Positions 54,664 through 62,364 of a DNA stretch of 64,000 bases are shown here, one piece after another. A program made the translations under genes and the position numbers. Location of the stretch: the NCBI GenBank assembly GCA_944368215.1, contig CALVWX010000007.1:1-64000 (forward strand), in the 5' to 3' direction. This DNA comes from an uncultured Clostridia bacterium. GTDB lineage: Bacteria; Bacillota; Clostridia; Christensenellales; Borkfalkiaceae. The notes under the pieces are model-generated. The model was not told the origin of the DNA. It searched no databases and worked only from the letters and a program-made list of their open reading frames with translations. Every line of letters begins with the position of its first letter. The first letter of the stretch is position 1.

Positions 54664-57246
54664 ATGTTAAAATATTCCCATATGACCGCGGAGGCGGCAT
54701 TAAAAGATTTAGGCACGGACGAGCAGGGGCTCTCCCCCGCGGAGGCGGCCGCGCGCCTTTCCAAATACGGGTCCAACGCCATCGAAAAGACCAAAAAGAC
54801 AAATGTGTTCACGCTCTTTTTGTCGCAGTTCGGCGATGTAATGACCCTTCTGCTCGTCGCCGCGGCGGCGATTTCGGGTGCAATCGCCTTTATCTCCCGC
54901 GACTTTTCCGACCTCACCGACACGATTATAATCATAGCCATCATTGCGCTCAACGCCGTCGTCGGCACAGTTCAGCAGTACCGCGCGGACAAGGCGATAG
55001 AAAGCCTTAAAAAAATGTCCACACCGTCGGCCGTAGCCGTCCGCGGCGGCTCATACATAAAAATTCCCGCTGCCGAACTCACCTGCGGCGACATTATAAA
55101 ACTCGGGGAGGGCGACCTCGTCCCCGCCGACTGCCGCATAATTCATAGCGCCTCCTTAAAGGCGGACGAGTCGGCGCTGACGGGCGAATCGACGGCGGTT
55201 GACAAGCGCGACGGCGTCATTGCGGACAAAAAAACGCCGCTCGGCAGTACGTACAACATGCTGTTCACCTCAACTTTCGTCGTGCGCGGTACGGCTACGG
55301 CCGTCGTGGCCGGCGTGGGGCGCAACACGCAGATAGGCGCCATCGCCGACATGCTCGAGGGCGAAAGCAAGGGTAAAACTCCCCTCGAAAGAAGCCTCGA
55401 TAAACTCGGAAAAGTAATCTCGGCCTTCGTGCTCATAGTCGCGGCCGTCATATTTGTATTTTCGGCTTTCGCCCGCGGCGAAATTCTCCGCTCCTTCATG
55501 ACGTCCGTCGCCATAGCCGTCGCCGCCATACCCGAAGGCTTGCCCGCCGTCGTCACCATCATAATGGCCCTCGGCGTCACGCGTATGAGCAAAAAGAACG
55601 TGGTCATCCGCAAGCTCAAGGCGGTAGAAACTCTGGGCGGCTGTACGTGCATCTGCACGGACAAAACCGGCACGCTCACACGCAACAAAATGGAAGTCAA
55701 AAGCGTGTGGCTGTGCGGCGGGGAGGACGCTTTTTTGTCATGCATGACGGCCTGCAACAACGCTAAGGGCTCGGCGGGCGACCCCACCGAAGTCGCCCTT
55801 TTAAATTACGCCCGCTCGCGCGGCTTCGACCGCGCATTCGTCCGCACCGCCGAAAATCCCTTCACCTCCGAGCGCAAAATGATGAGCGTCACGGTCTCCG
55901 ACGGCACAACATACGTAAAGGGCGCGCCCGATATTTTAATAAAGGCCTGCACATATATTGCGGCGAACGGCTCCTTCCGCCCCATTACGGACGAGGATAA
56001 AAGGGCGGTGCTCGCGCGCAATGCGGCCTTTTCGGATGGCGCCATGCGCGTTCTCGCTTTCGCTTATAAAAAGGGTACGGGCGAAAACGATCTCATATTC
56101 ATCGGCCTCGCCGGTATGGCGGACGGGCTCAAGAGCGGCGTTAAGGAGGCGGTGGAGGAGTGCCGCCGCGCGGGCATAACCACGGTAATGATAACGGGCG
56201 ACCACGCGCGCACCGCTCTGGCCGTAGCCAAACAGGCGGGCATATGCAGCGACCCCGACCTCGTCTATTCGGGCGAACAGCTCGATGGCATGGCAAAGCA
56301 CGACCGTGCGCTCGCCATACGCCGCGGCAGGGTATTCGCGCGCGTTACGCCCGCGCACAAAAATCTTATAGTAAAAATCAAGAAAAAGGCGGGCGAAGTC
56401 GTCGCCATGACGGGCGACGGCGTAAACGACGCGCCCTCGCTAAAATCGGCCGATATCGGCGTTGCCATGGGCGTCAGCGGCACGGACGTAACCAAAAGCG
56501 TCGCCGACATGGTCATCGCCGACGACAACTTCACCACCATAGTTTCGGCCGTGCGCGAGGGCAGACGTATTTCGGCAAACATAAAAAAGACGATAAATTT
56601 TTACCTCTCCACAAACCTTGCCGAAGTGCTGGCCATTCTCATCGCCACGCTGGCCTTTTCTGGCAGCGATTTCCTCTTGTCCACCCAGCTTTTGTGGATA
56701 AATCTTATAACCGACTCTTTCCCCGTGTTAGCACTCGGTGTCGAAAAGGGCGACCCGGACGCAATGTCCCGCCCGCCCGAACGCGCGGAAAAAGCAATTC
56801 TCAACAAAAGCTCGCTCCTTTCAATATTGTGTTCGGGGGCATATATATGCGGGGTAACGCTTGGCGTTTACGCCTTTGCGCTGGCAAATTGGGGCAATGC
56901 CGTCGCCACGACAATGGCGTTCATGACCATATCTTTTGCCGAACTTTTCCATGCCTTCAATGTGCGGCGCGCCCGCCTTTCGGCTTTCGGCAGGGGAGCA
57001 CTTTCCAACAAAGTGCTGCTCGTCACCGTCTTTTGCGGCGTGGCGGCAAATGTAATCCTGTGCTTCACTCCGCTCGCTCCCGCCTTCGGAATAGCGGCGT
57101 TGTCCCCCGGCCGGTGGCTGGCCGTGTTCGCGCTGTCGCTTTCGGTGGTCGCCTTCGGCGAAGTCTACAAACTTGCCGTAAGAATTATAAAGGGAAGGCA
57201 TGCCCTTTCAAAGCCAGTCAGGCTGAAAAGGCGCGCCGTCCGCTAA
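54664..57246 (+). CDS. P-type cation ATPase (Ca2+-type, P2)
   Basis: An 860-residue P2-type ATPase. TM4 motif AIPEGLPAVVTI, phosphorylation site CTDKTGTLTRN, nucleotide site KGAPD, ATP hinge GDGVNDAPSL and TM6 NLITDSFP. TGES in the actuator domain is intact. Members pump Ca2+ (LMCA1-like) out of the cell; the TM5/6 residues fit Ca2+ better than K+. The start at 54664 follows GGGGGAGG. Confidence 0.92.
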   Translation: MLKYSHMTAEAALKDLGTDEQGLSPAEAAARLSKYGSNAIEKTKKTNVFTLFLSQFGDVMTLLLVAAAAISGAIAFISRDFSDLTDTIIIIAIIALNAVVGTVQQYRADKAIESLKKMSTPSAVAVRGGSYIKIPAAELTCGDIIKLGEGDLVPADCRIIHSASLKADESALTGESTAVDKRDGVIADKKTPLGSTYNMLFTSTFVVRGTATAVVAGVGRNTQIGAIADMLEGESKGKTPLERSLDKLGKVISAFVLIVAAVIFVFSAFARGEILRSFMTSVAIAVAAIPEGLPAVVTIIMALGVTRMSKKNVVIRKLKAVETLGGCTCICTDKTGTLTRNKMEVKSVWLCGGEDAFLSCMTACNNAKGSAGDPTEVALLNYARSRGFDRAFVRTAENPFTSERKMMSVTVSDGTTYVKGAPDILIKACTYIAANGSFRPITDEDKRAVLARNAAFSDGAMRVLAFAYKKGTGENDLIFIGLAGMADGLKSGVKEAVEECRRAGITTVMITGDHARTALAVAKQAGICSDPDLVYSGEQLDGMAKHDRALAIRRGRVFARVTPAHKNLIVKIKKKAGEVVAMTGDGVNDAPSLKSADIGVAMGVSGTDVTKSVADMVIADDNFTTIVSAVREGRRISANIKKTINFYLSTNLAEVLAILIATLAFSGSDFLLSTQLLWINLITDSFPVLALGVEKGDPDAMSRPPERAEKAILNKSSLLSILCSGAYICGVTLGVYAFALANWGNAVATTMAFMTISFAELFHAFNVRRARLSAFGRGALSNKVLLVTVFCGVAANVILCFTPLAPAFGIAALSPGRWLAVFALSLSVVAFGEVYKLAVRIIKGRHALSKPVRLKRRAVR

Positions 57247-57285
57247 AATTATTTTTCTTAAATTGCTCAATATTTGTAAAAAGTT

Positions 57286-57314
57286 TTGACAAAGCCCGTA
57301 AATTATGTTATATT
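57286..57314 (+). promoter_or_regulatory. Promoter of tRNA-Ser
   Basis: TTGACA (57286-57291), 17-base spacer, TATATT (57309-57314). Confidence 0.8.
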
Positions 57315-57342
57315 GATTTAGCGTTGAAAATTTAACGGGCCT

Positions 57343-57433
57343 GCGGATGTACCCAAGTGGCTCAAGGGGCTCCCCTGCTAAGGGAGTAGTGCGGGAAACC
57401 GCAGCGCGAGTTCAAATCTCGCCATCCGCGCCA
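57343..57433 (+). tRNA. tRNA-Ser (anticodon GCT)
   Basis: Acceptor stem GCGGATG / CATCCGC with discriminator G and encoded CCA at 57431-57433. Anticodon arm CTCCC-CTGCTAA-GGGAG gives anticodon GCT (reads AGC/AGU). A long variable arm (TAGTGCGGGAAACCGCAGC) and T-arm GCGAG-TTCAAAT-CTCGC are typical of class II tRNA-Ser. Confidence 0.97.
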
Positions 57434-57436
57434 AAA

Positions 57437-57470
57437 CAAACGGGAGGATTTTTGTCCTCCCGTTTGTTTT
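57437..57470 (+). terminator. Terminator of tRNA-Ser
   Basis: A 12-bp stem CAAACGGGAGGA / TCCTCCCGTTTG with TTTTTG loop followed by TTTTG, directly after the CCA end. Confidence 0.9.
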
Positions 57471-57489
57471 GAATGTAACAGATAACTGG

Positions 57490-57760
57490 CGAGATTTGAG
57501 GGTGGAGGCGCGAGCGCGCCCGAGCGGTGACCGAAAGCGGCGATTACCTTGCGCCGCTTGAGAAGGAGGCAGAGGAATTTCATAGGACAGCGGATACCCT
57601 CTGTCCGTGCCGAGCAAGATGAGCGAGGGCAAATCCCCCCGTCACGCAAAGCGTGCCTCCCCTTAAAACAAGTATTAAAGGGGCATAATCACCCGAGCGG
57701 TGACCGAAAGCGGCGATTACCTTGCGCTGCTTGCGAAGATGGCGCGGGCAGTGACGGAAA
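57490..57760. repeat. Structured repeat modules A-B-A
   Basis: The gap 57471-57881 holds no gene. GAGCGGTGACCGAAAGCGGC with hairpin AAGCGGCG / CGCCGCTT occurs at 57522-57560 (A), and again at 57694-57735 with AAGCGGCG / CGCTGCTT (G-T pair). Between them is module B (57567-57630, GGACAG / CTGTCC hairpin) and a CCCCTT / AAGGGG hairpin at 57659-57683. Modules B and A also occur at 1865-1980. Confidence 0.75.
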
Positions 57761-57823
57761 ATATCTATTGACTGTATGTATCGGCGGTATCAAAAATATT
57801 AATAATTATTTATGCGCCGCCGC

Positions 57824-57852
57824 TTGCCAACCGTGCGGGCGTGTGGTAGAAT
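57824..57852 (+). promoter_or_regulatory. Promoter of the SGNH hydrolase gene
   Basis: TTGCCA (57824-57829), 17-base spacer, TAGAAT (57847-57852). Confidence 0.75.
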
Positions 57853-57881
57853 GGTAGTATAAAACAAAGAGGGAATATCAA

Positions 57882-58490
57882 ATGAGAATAGTTTTCTTCG
57901 GTGATTCCATAACCGACTGTGACAGGGACAGAAACGACGAAAATTCGCTCGGCAACGGATATGTAAAAATTCTTGCGGACAAACTCCGCCCCATATATCC
58001 CGACATGGATATAGATCTTATCAATAAGGGCATTTCGGGCAACGAGGTGTGCGACCTTTTAGCACGCGTCCAGCGCGACGTAATCGACTACAAGCCCGAC
58101 GCCGTCGTAATAATGATAGGAATCAACAACGTAATCCACAAATTCAAGTACGGCAAAGAGCTCAATTTAAAGCAGTTCGAGCGCGATTTACGGTCGCTTA
58201 TCAAAAAGCTCAAGGATGCCGGCATAGTTGTAATATTTCTCGAACCATTCCTTCTGCCTTCTCCGGATAAAAAGCGCATGCGCCCGCTGTTCAATCAGGA
58301 GCTCGAAATTATCCATAACGTATGCGTGGAAATGTGCGACGAGTTCGTAGCTTACGACGAAATGTTCAACGGCCTGTGCATAAGCACGCCTTATACCGTA
58401 TATTCCGAGGACGGCGTTCACCCCTCGTTTGAAGGCTCCGACATAATAGCCAACACGGCTATAAAGGCTATCCGCAAACACCTTATGTAG
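57882..58490 (+). CDS. SGNH/GDSL-family esterase
   Basis: A 202-residue hydrolase. Block I FFGDSITDC with nucleophile Ser9, block II GISGNE, block III GINNVIHK and block V DGVHPS with catalytic Asp and His. Cytoplasmic, as no signal is present. Such enzymes deacetylate sugars or hydrolyse lysophospholipids. Followed by a small membrane-protein gene after 10 bases. Confidence 0.9.
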   Translation: MRIVFFGDSITDCDRDRNDENSLGNGYVKILADKLRPIYPDMDIDLINKGISGNEVCDLLARVQRDVIDYKPDAVVIMIGINNVIHKFKYGKELNLKQFERDLRSLIKKLKDAGIVVIFLEPFLLPSPDKKRMRPLFNQELEIIHNVCVEMCDEFVAYDEMFNGLCISTPYTVYSEDGVHPSFEGSDIIANTAIKAIRKHLM

Positions 58491-58500
58491 GGAGGGAGCG

Positions 58501-58707
58501 ATGGATAAAGAATTACTTAAGAAAAGGCTTATCCTTTTGCTCGTGCTTTTTATAATTGTTGCGCTTTTCGGCGTGGCAATGATGGGCGCGGGCAAAGATA
58601 TGGGCATAGTTGCCGTCATTTTCGGCGTAGTGGGTTGTTTCCCCGTGCTGTGGGAGCTTTCCCGCCTCGGCAAACCTTCCGAAAAACATGACGGCGAAGA
58701 GCAGTAA
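58501..58707 (+). CDS. Small membrane protein (68 residues)
   Basis: Two hydrophobic helices (about 9-29 and 34-52) with a basic N-terminus and a charged C-terminus. GGGAGGGAG lies before the ATG. Co-transcribed with the SGNH gene. Family unknown. Confidence 0.6.
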   Translation: MDKELLKKRLILLLVLFIIVALFGVAMMGAGKDMGIVAVIFGVVGCFPVLWELSRLGKPSEKHDGEEQ

Positions 58708-58724
58708 ACAGCGATGAAATCAGA

Positions 58725-58770
58725 GCGGCGCGGAAAACTTAAGTTTTCCGCGCCGCATGTTTTGTTTTAT
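58725..58770. terminator. 32-base loopless palindrome with T run
   Basis: 58725-58756 is a perfect palindrome with arms GCGGCGCGGAAAACTT / AAGTTTTCCGCGCCGC, followed by ATGTTTTGTTTT. It lies between convergent genes and likely terminates both. Confidence 0.85.
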
Positions 58771-58814
58771 GCAATGCGCGCGCCGTGAGGCGCGCGCATT
58801 TATATACCTTTAAT

Positions 58815-60071
58815 TCAGCCGCACAGTCTTTTAAGCGCAAGCTTGTAAATTTCGAAGCACTTTTTGATTTTATCGAATGTTATGTACTCGTTGGCCTGAT
58901 GAATGGTGCTTTCTTCGCCCTCTTCCTCGGGGCCGAACGCCGCGCCGTATTTGAGAGCGCGCGCATACGTGCCGCCGCCTATGGCTATGGGTTGCGCGTT
59001 TTTACCCGTCACCTGGTTATAGACTTCAAGCAGCGTGCGTACCAGCGGACTGTTTTTGTCGTTGTAAAGGGGGGCCTGCTCGTGCACAATCTCATAGGGC
59101 ACGCCCTGTTTATCGAGTATGGAAATAATCTCTTCGCGCGCATATGTTGCGGGGTAGCGCACGTCGCAGGTGACGTAAATTTTGCCGCCGTCCTGTTCTA
59201 TGAGGTCGGGCGAAAAAGTCAGCGCGCCCGTCTCGTCTTTAAGGCCCTTAAGCCCCATGCACTGGCCGAACAGTTGTTCTTCGACGTCGTTGAGACCGAG
59301 GTATTTAAGTATGGCGGGCATGGCGTTCACGCCCTTGTCGGGGGTGGAGCCGTGTGCGCTCTTGCCGCGCGAAATTATCTTTCCGTTCTCGCAGACAAGG
59401 TTGAGCGCGGAGAGCTTGTTTTTGTCGGCATCGGCTATAACCTCGCAGTAATCGCAAACCATGTTGGGGCGGTTGCCGCCTTCAAGTCCGTTGAAATGCG
59501 CGCCCGCGGCGTCAAATGAAAACTTTATGTGCAAAATACCCTTTTCGGCGTAAATTACGGGGAAGTCGGCGTCGGGCGAAATGCCTTCTTCGGGCATTCT
59601 CGCAACCTTGTTATAGTGGTCTATGCACGCCCAGCCAGTCTCCTCGTTGCAGCCGAGGATGAGTTTTATCGTGCGGCGGGGCTTAAAGCCTTCCTCTTTC
59701 AAAGCCTTCATGGCGTAAAGGGCTATCATTGCGGGACCCTTGTCGTCCATGGTGCCCCTGCCCCAGATTTTGCCTTCGGTTTCGTCAATTTCTCCGCCAA
59801 AGGGGTCATGCGTCCAGCCGTTGCCCGCGGGCACAACGTCAACGTGCGCCAGCACGGCAAAATCCTTGCCTTCGCCCCAGCGCACTTCGCCTGCGTAATT
59901 GTCGTAGTTGCGCGTGGAAAAGCCCATAAATTCGGCAAGCGAAAGGTAAAAGTCCAGGCACTTTGCCGCGCCCGCGCCGAAGGGCATTCCTTCTTCGGGT
60001 GCGGCCTGCGATGAATCGTAAGTCACCGCCTGGGCAATGTTTTTAACAATGTCGTCAAAATAATTTGTCAT
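58815..60071 (-). CDS. pepV: M20 dipeptidase (PepV/Sapep-like)
   Basis: A 418-residue zinc peptidase. Metal ligands are in LAHVDVVPAG, WGRGTMDDKGP and GCNEETGW, then DADFPVIYAEKG; a lid domain follows and HGSTPDKGVNA is near residue 260. PepV removes N-terminal residues from dipeptides. The start at 60071 has AAGGA upstream. Divergent from radC. Confidence 0.92.
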   Translation of the reverse strand: MTNYFDDIVKNIAQAVTYDSSQAAPEEGMPFGAGAAKCLDFYLSLAEFMGFSTRNYDNYAGEVRWGEGKDFAVLAHVDVVPAGNGWTHDPFGGEIDETEGKIWGRGTMDDKGPAMIALYAMKALKEEGFKPRRTIKLILGCNEETGWACIDHYNKVARMPEEGISPDADFPVIYAEKGILHIKFSFDAAGAHFNGLEGGNRPNMVCDYCEVIADADKNKLSALNLVCENGKIISRGKSAHGSTPDKGVNAMPAILKYLGLNDVEEQLFGQCMGLKGLKDETGALTFSPDLIEQDGGKIYVTCDVRYPATYAREEIISILDKQGVPYEIVHEQAPLYNDKNSPLVRTLLEVYNQVTGKNAQPIAIGGGTYARALKYGAAFGPEEEGEESTIHQANEYITFDKIKKCFEIYKLALKRLCG

Positions 60072-60107
60072 AATTTTATCCTTGAAATTATTTTCCGCTC
60101 CTAAAAC

Positions 60108-60136
60108 ATTATACACTTTTTTAAAAGTGTGGTAAA
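60108..60136 (-). promoter_or_regulatory. Divergent promoter region of pepV and radC
   Basis: On the minus strand TTTACC (60136-60131), 17-base spacer, TATAAT (60113-60108). On the plus strand TATACA (60110-60115) and TAAAAT (60133-60138) overlap it. ACACTTTT / AAAAGTGT lies between. Confidence 0.55.
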
Positions 60137-60181
60137 ATATTTTAAAGCAGTTTTGCAAAATTTGTTTTAAGGGGTTTTTGC

Positions 60182-60886
60182 ATGCACGAAGGACACCGCC
60201 AGCGGCTTTTGGAAAAATTAAAGAATGGTGACAACCTTTTTGAACACGAAATTCTGGAAATTTTGCTCTTCAACGCCTATCCGCGCAAGAACGTCAACCC
60301 CGTGGCGCACGCACTCCTTTCGCGCTTCGCCGGCATCAACGAAGTTTTAAACGCCGAGGTGGACGAACTCATGCTCGTGGAGGGAGTGGGCGAAAACGTC
60401 GCGCTCTATTTAAAGTGCATAGGCGAATGCATGCGGCTTAAAAACTCGTGCGAAAGTTTCGCCGTCATAAACAATACGTCCGAGCTCATCTCGTTCGTTA
60501 CCGCGCGCTTCCGCGGCAAGCCGCACGAAGTGCTCGAGTTTTATTTCATGGATAAGAGCGGCAGGGTGCGCCGCATATGTTCGTTTACCGATAACGACCC
60601 CGACCGCGTAAACGTGCGCCCCGAGGAGATAGTAAAACTCATCTCCGTATACCGTCCGCACGGCGTGTATATGGCGCACAACCACATAAACTGCCCGTGC
60701 GAACCTTCCGCCGCGGACGACGACATGACCAAAAAGGTGGAGCTTATATGCAGTCTCAACAACGTGCGGCTTTACGACCATTGCATAATCGGCCCCGACG
60801 GAGTTTACAGCTATTTCCTTTCAAACAGGCTCGATAAAATTTCGTCGGAATATTCTGCCGCAAACTTTTTCAAGGACAAGCTTTAA
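60182..60886 (+). CDS. radC: RadC-family protein (UPF0758, JAB domain)
   Basis: A 234-residue protein with an N-terminal helix-hairpin-helix (EGVGENVALYL) and a C-terminal JAMM/MPN domain whose metal motif reads HNHINCPCEPSAADDD (HxH ... S ... D). It is the RadC/YeeS family; role in DNA repair is doubtful. AAGGGG precedes the ATG. Confidence 0.9.
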   Translation: MHEGHRQRLLEKLKNGDNLFEHEILEILLFNAYPRKNVNPVAHALLSRFAGINEVLNAEVDELMLVEGVGENVALYLKCIGECMRLKNSCESFAVINNTSELISFVTARFRGKPHEVLEFYFMDKSGRVRRICSFTDNDPDRVNVRPEEIVKLISVYRPHGVYMAHNHINCPCEPSAADDDMTKKVELICSLNNVRLYDHCIIGPDGVYSYFLSNRLDKISSEYSAANFFKDKL

Positions 60887-61006
60887 TGCTTTTAGAGCGG
60901 GGGAAAGTAGTTAAATATTTATAATTATGCGTTTTTTCGCGCATTTATTACAAAATTTTCACAAAACCCTTGATTGATTTTTACAAATGTGGTGTATATT
61001 ATAAAT

Positions 61007-61165
61007 GTAAACGGAAGGAAAATTTCGTTTGCGGCAAGAGCGTGGAATTTAAAGGGGGAACTTTAAAGCTGCGCTCGATAATCTGACCACACACCATATA
61101 ATGAGTTTTCAATATTTTTCTCTCCATATTAAAAAGCGTTCGGCTTCGGCCGGGCGCTTTTTAAT
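61007..61165 (+). ncRNA. Candidate structured noncoding RNA with terminator
   Basis: Between radC and the kinase gene (570 bases) is a promoter-like TTGATT ... TATATT (60974-61000), then a compact fold: GTAAACG / CGTTTGC (61007-61013, 61026-61032), GAGCG / CGCTC (61038-61042, 61072-61076) enclosing TTTAAAG / CTTTAAA (61048-61054, 61061-61067). A rho-independent terminator with 14-bp stem, UUCG loop and T5 ends it at 61131-61162. No frame with a ribosome site is seen. It could be a small RNA or a leader with attenuator for the kinase gene. I do not recognise the family. Confidence 0.5.
61131..61164. terminator. Terminator with UUCG loop
   Basis: AAAAAGCGTTCGGC / GCCGGGCGCTTTTT with loop TTCG, T5 on both strands. 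Confidence 0.85.
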
Positions 61166-61348
61166 GCGGCGTGTCGCCGCTGCCTGATTCCGCAATTTTG
61201 CTTTGTCCGTATAAGCAGACATTGTCTTGCGGCCGGCAGTGTTCCGCGGCATCACTGTTCCGCAAGCGGCGTGTCGCCGCTGACCGGTTCCGCAATTTCG
61301 CTCTGTCCGTATAAGCAGGTATTATCTTGTGGCGGGCGGCGTGTCGCA
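61166..61348. repeat. Tandem repeat, two 70-base units plus partial third
   Basis: GCGGCGTGTCGCCGCTG starts units at 61166 and 61266, and a partial at 61336. Each unit goes on with TTCCGCAATTT, TCTGTCCGTATAAGCAG or close, and ATTRTCTTGYGGC. A 30-base spacer lies between units one and two. The complement resembles the block at 32350-32450. Confidence 0.75.
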
Positions 61349-61458
61349 TTTATATTCCTCAAACTGGTTATATCAAATTTTATTAAATTGGGTATTTTAT
61401 TAATGTCAGCGCGGTGCTATCATATATCGCGTACTTAAAAATTATAAGGAAGATATTT

Positions 61459-62271
61459 ATGAACGGAAAAAGAATTTTAACGGTTCAGGACCTTTCCTGC
61501 GTGGGGCAGTGCTCGCTGACGGTCGCCCTGCCCGTTTTGTCGCATTACGGGGTGGAGGCGGCCATTCTGCCCACGGCCGTGCTCTCCAACCACACCATGT
61601 TCAAAAGCTGGTCTTATCTCGACCTGACCGGCGAAATACCCGTCATCTACGACAACTGGAAGAAAAACGGCATTAAATTTTCGGCCTTTCTTTTAGGGTA
61701 TCTCGGCAAGGTCTCCATAATGGATTTGTGCGAACAGGCCTTCGACGAGTTTTCCGAAGAGGGCGCGCCCGTCATAATCGACCCCGCCTTCGGCGACAAC
61801 GGCAAACTCTACGGAGGATTCGATATGGATTATGTCGCCGCCATGTTAAAGCTTCTGCACCGCGCGGACATAATTCTGCCCAACCTCACCGAATCATGTT
61901 TTCTGCTCGGCGAGGAGTACAAAACGCAGTACGACAGGGAATATGTCGAAGATATCGCAAAAAAACTGCGCGCGGCCACGGGCGCGGTAGTGGTAATTAC
62001 GGGCGTCGAGCGCGACGGGCTCATCGGCGAACTCATTTACGACGGTAAGCAGTTTGAATATGTGCTTTCGGAAAAAGTGCCCAAATTCTCCCACGGCACG
62101 GGCGATATTTTCGCCGCGGCGTTCACCGCGCGCTATATTAACGGCGCAACTTTGGCCGAGGCGTGCGGCACGGCGGGAAAACTCGTCGCCGATTGCTTAA
62201 AGGCAACCGCCGGCTGGCACGATTACGGCGTTCAGTTCGAAGACGTGCTGTATTCGCAGATACAAAAATAA
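61459..62271 (+). CDS. pdxY: Pyridoxal/pyridoxamine kinase (PdxY-like)
   Basis: A 270-residue ribokinase-fold kinase. The start KRILTVQDLSCVGQCSLT, the GYLGK loop, IIDPAFGDNGKLY, the LPNLTES block and the C-terminal anion hole SHGTGDIFAAAFTA with catalytic Asp are typical of PdxY/PdxK. Salvages vitamin B6. The start at 61459 has AAGGAAG upstream. Confidence 0.9.
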   Translation: MNGKRILTVQDLSCVGQCSLTVALPVLSHYGVEAAILPTAVLSNHTMFKSWSYLDLTGEIPVIYDNWKKNGIKFSAFLLGYLGKVSIMDLCEQAFDEFSEEGAPVIIDPAFGDNGKLYGGFDMDYVAAMLKLLHRADIILPNLTESCFLLGEEYKTQYDREYVEDIAKKLRAATGAVVVITGVERDGLIGELIYDGKQFEYVLSEKVPKFSHGTGDIFAAAFTARYINGATLAEACGTAGKLVADCLKATAGWHDYGVQFEDVLYSQIQK

Positions 62272-62303
62272 CCGTTGCATTTAATTTCGGCGGTAAAAAT
62301 AGA

Positions 62304-62350
62304 GCGCCGTGGCGCAAACTGCATTGCGGTTTGCGCCACGGCGCTTTTTT
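62304..62350. terminator. Bidirectional terminator after pdxY
   Basis: A 16-bp stem GCGCCGTGGCGCAAAC / GTTTGCGCCACGGCGC, 9-base loop, T6 after. Confidence 0.92.
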
Positions 62351-62364
62351 GCATTGTTCGCATT

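Noticed and set aside
57490..57760. Possible CRISPR or prophage attachment site next to tRNA-Ser
   Set aside because: Modules are hairpin repeats; no integrase gene and no direct copy of the tRNA 3' end nearby.
61161..61349. Minus-strand 62-codon frame
   Set aside because: Lies wholly in the tandem repeat; repeated residues reflect the DNA repeat.
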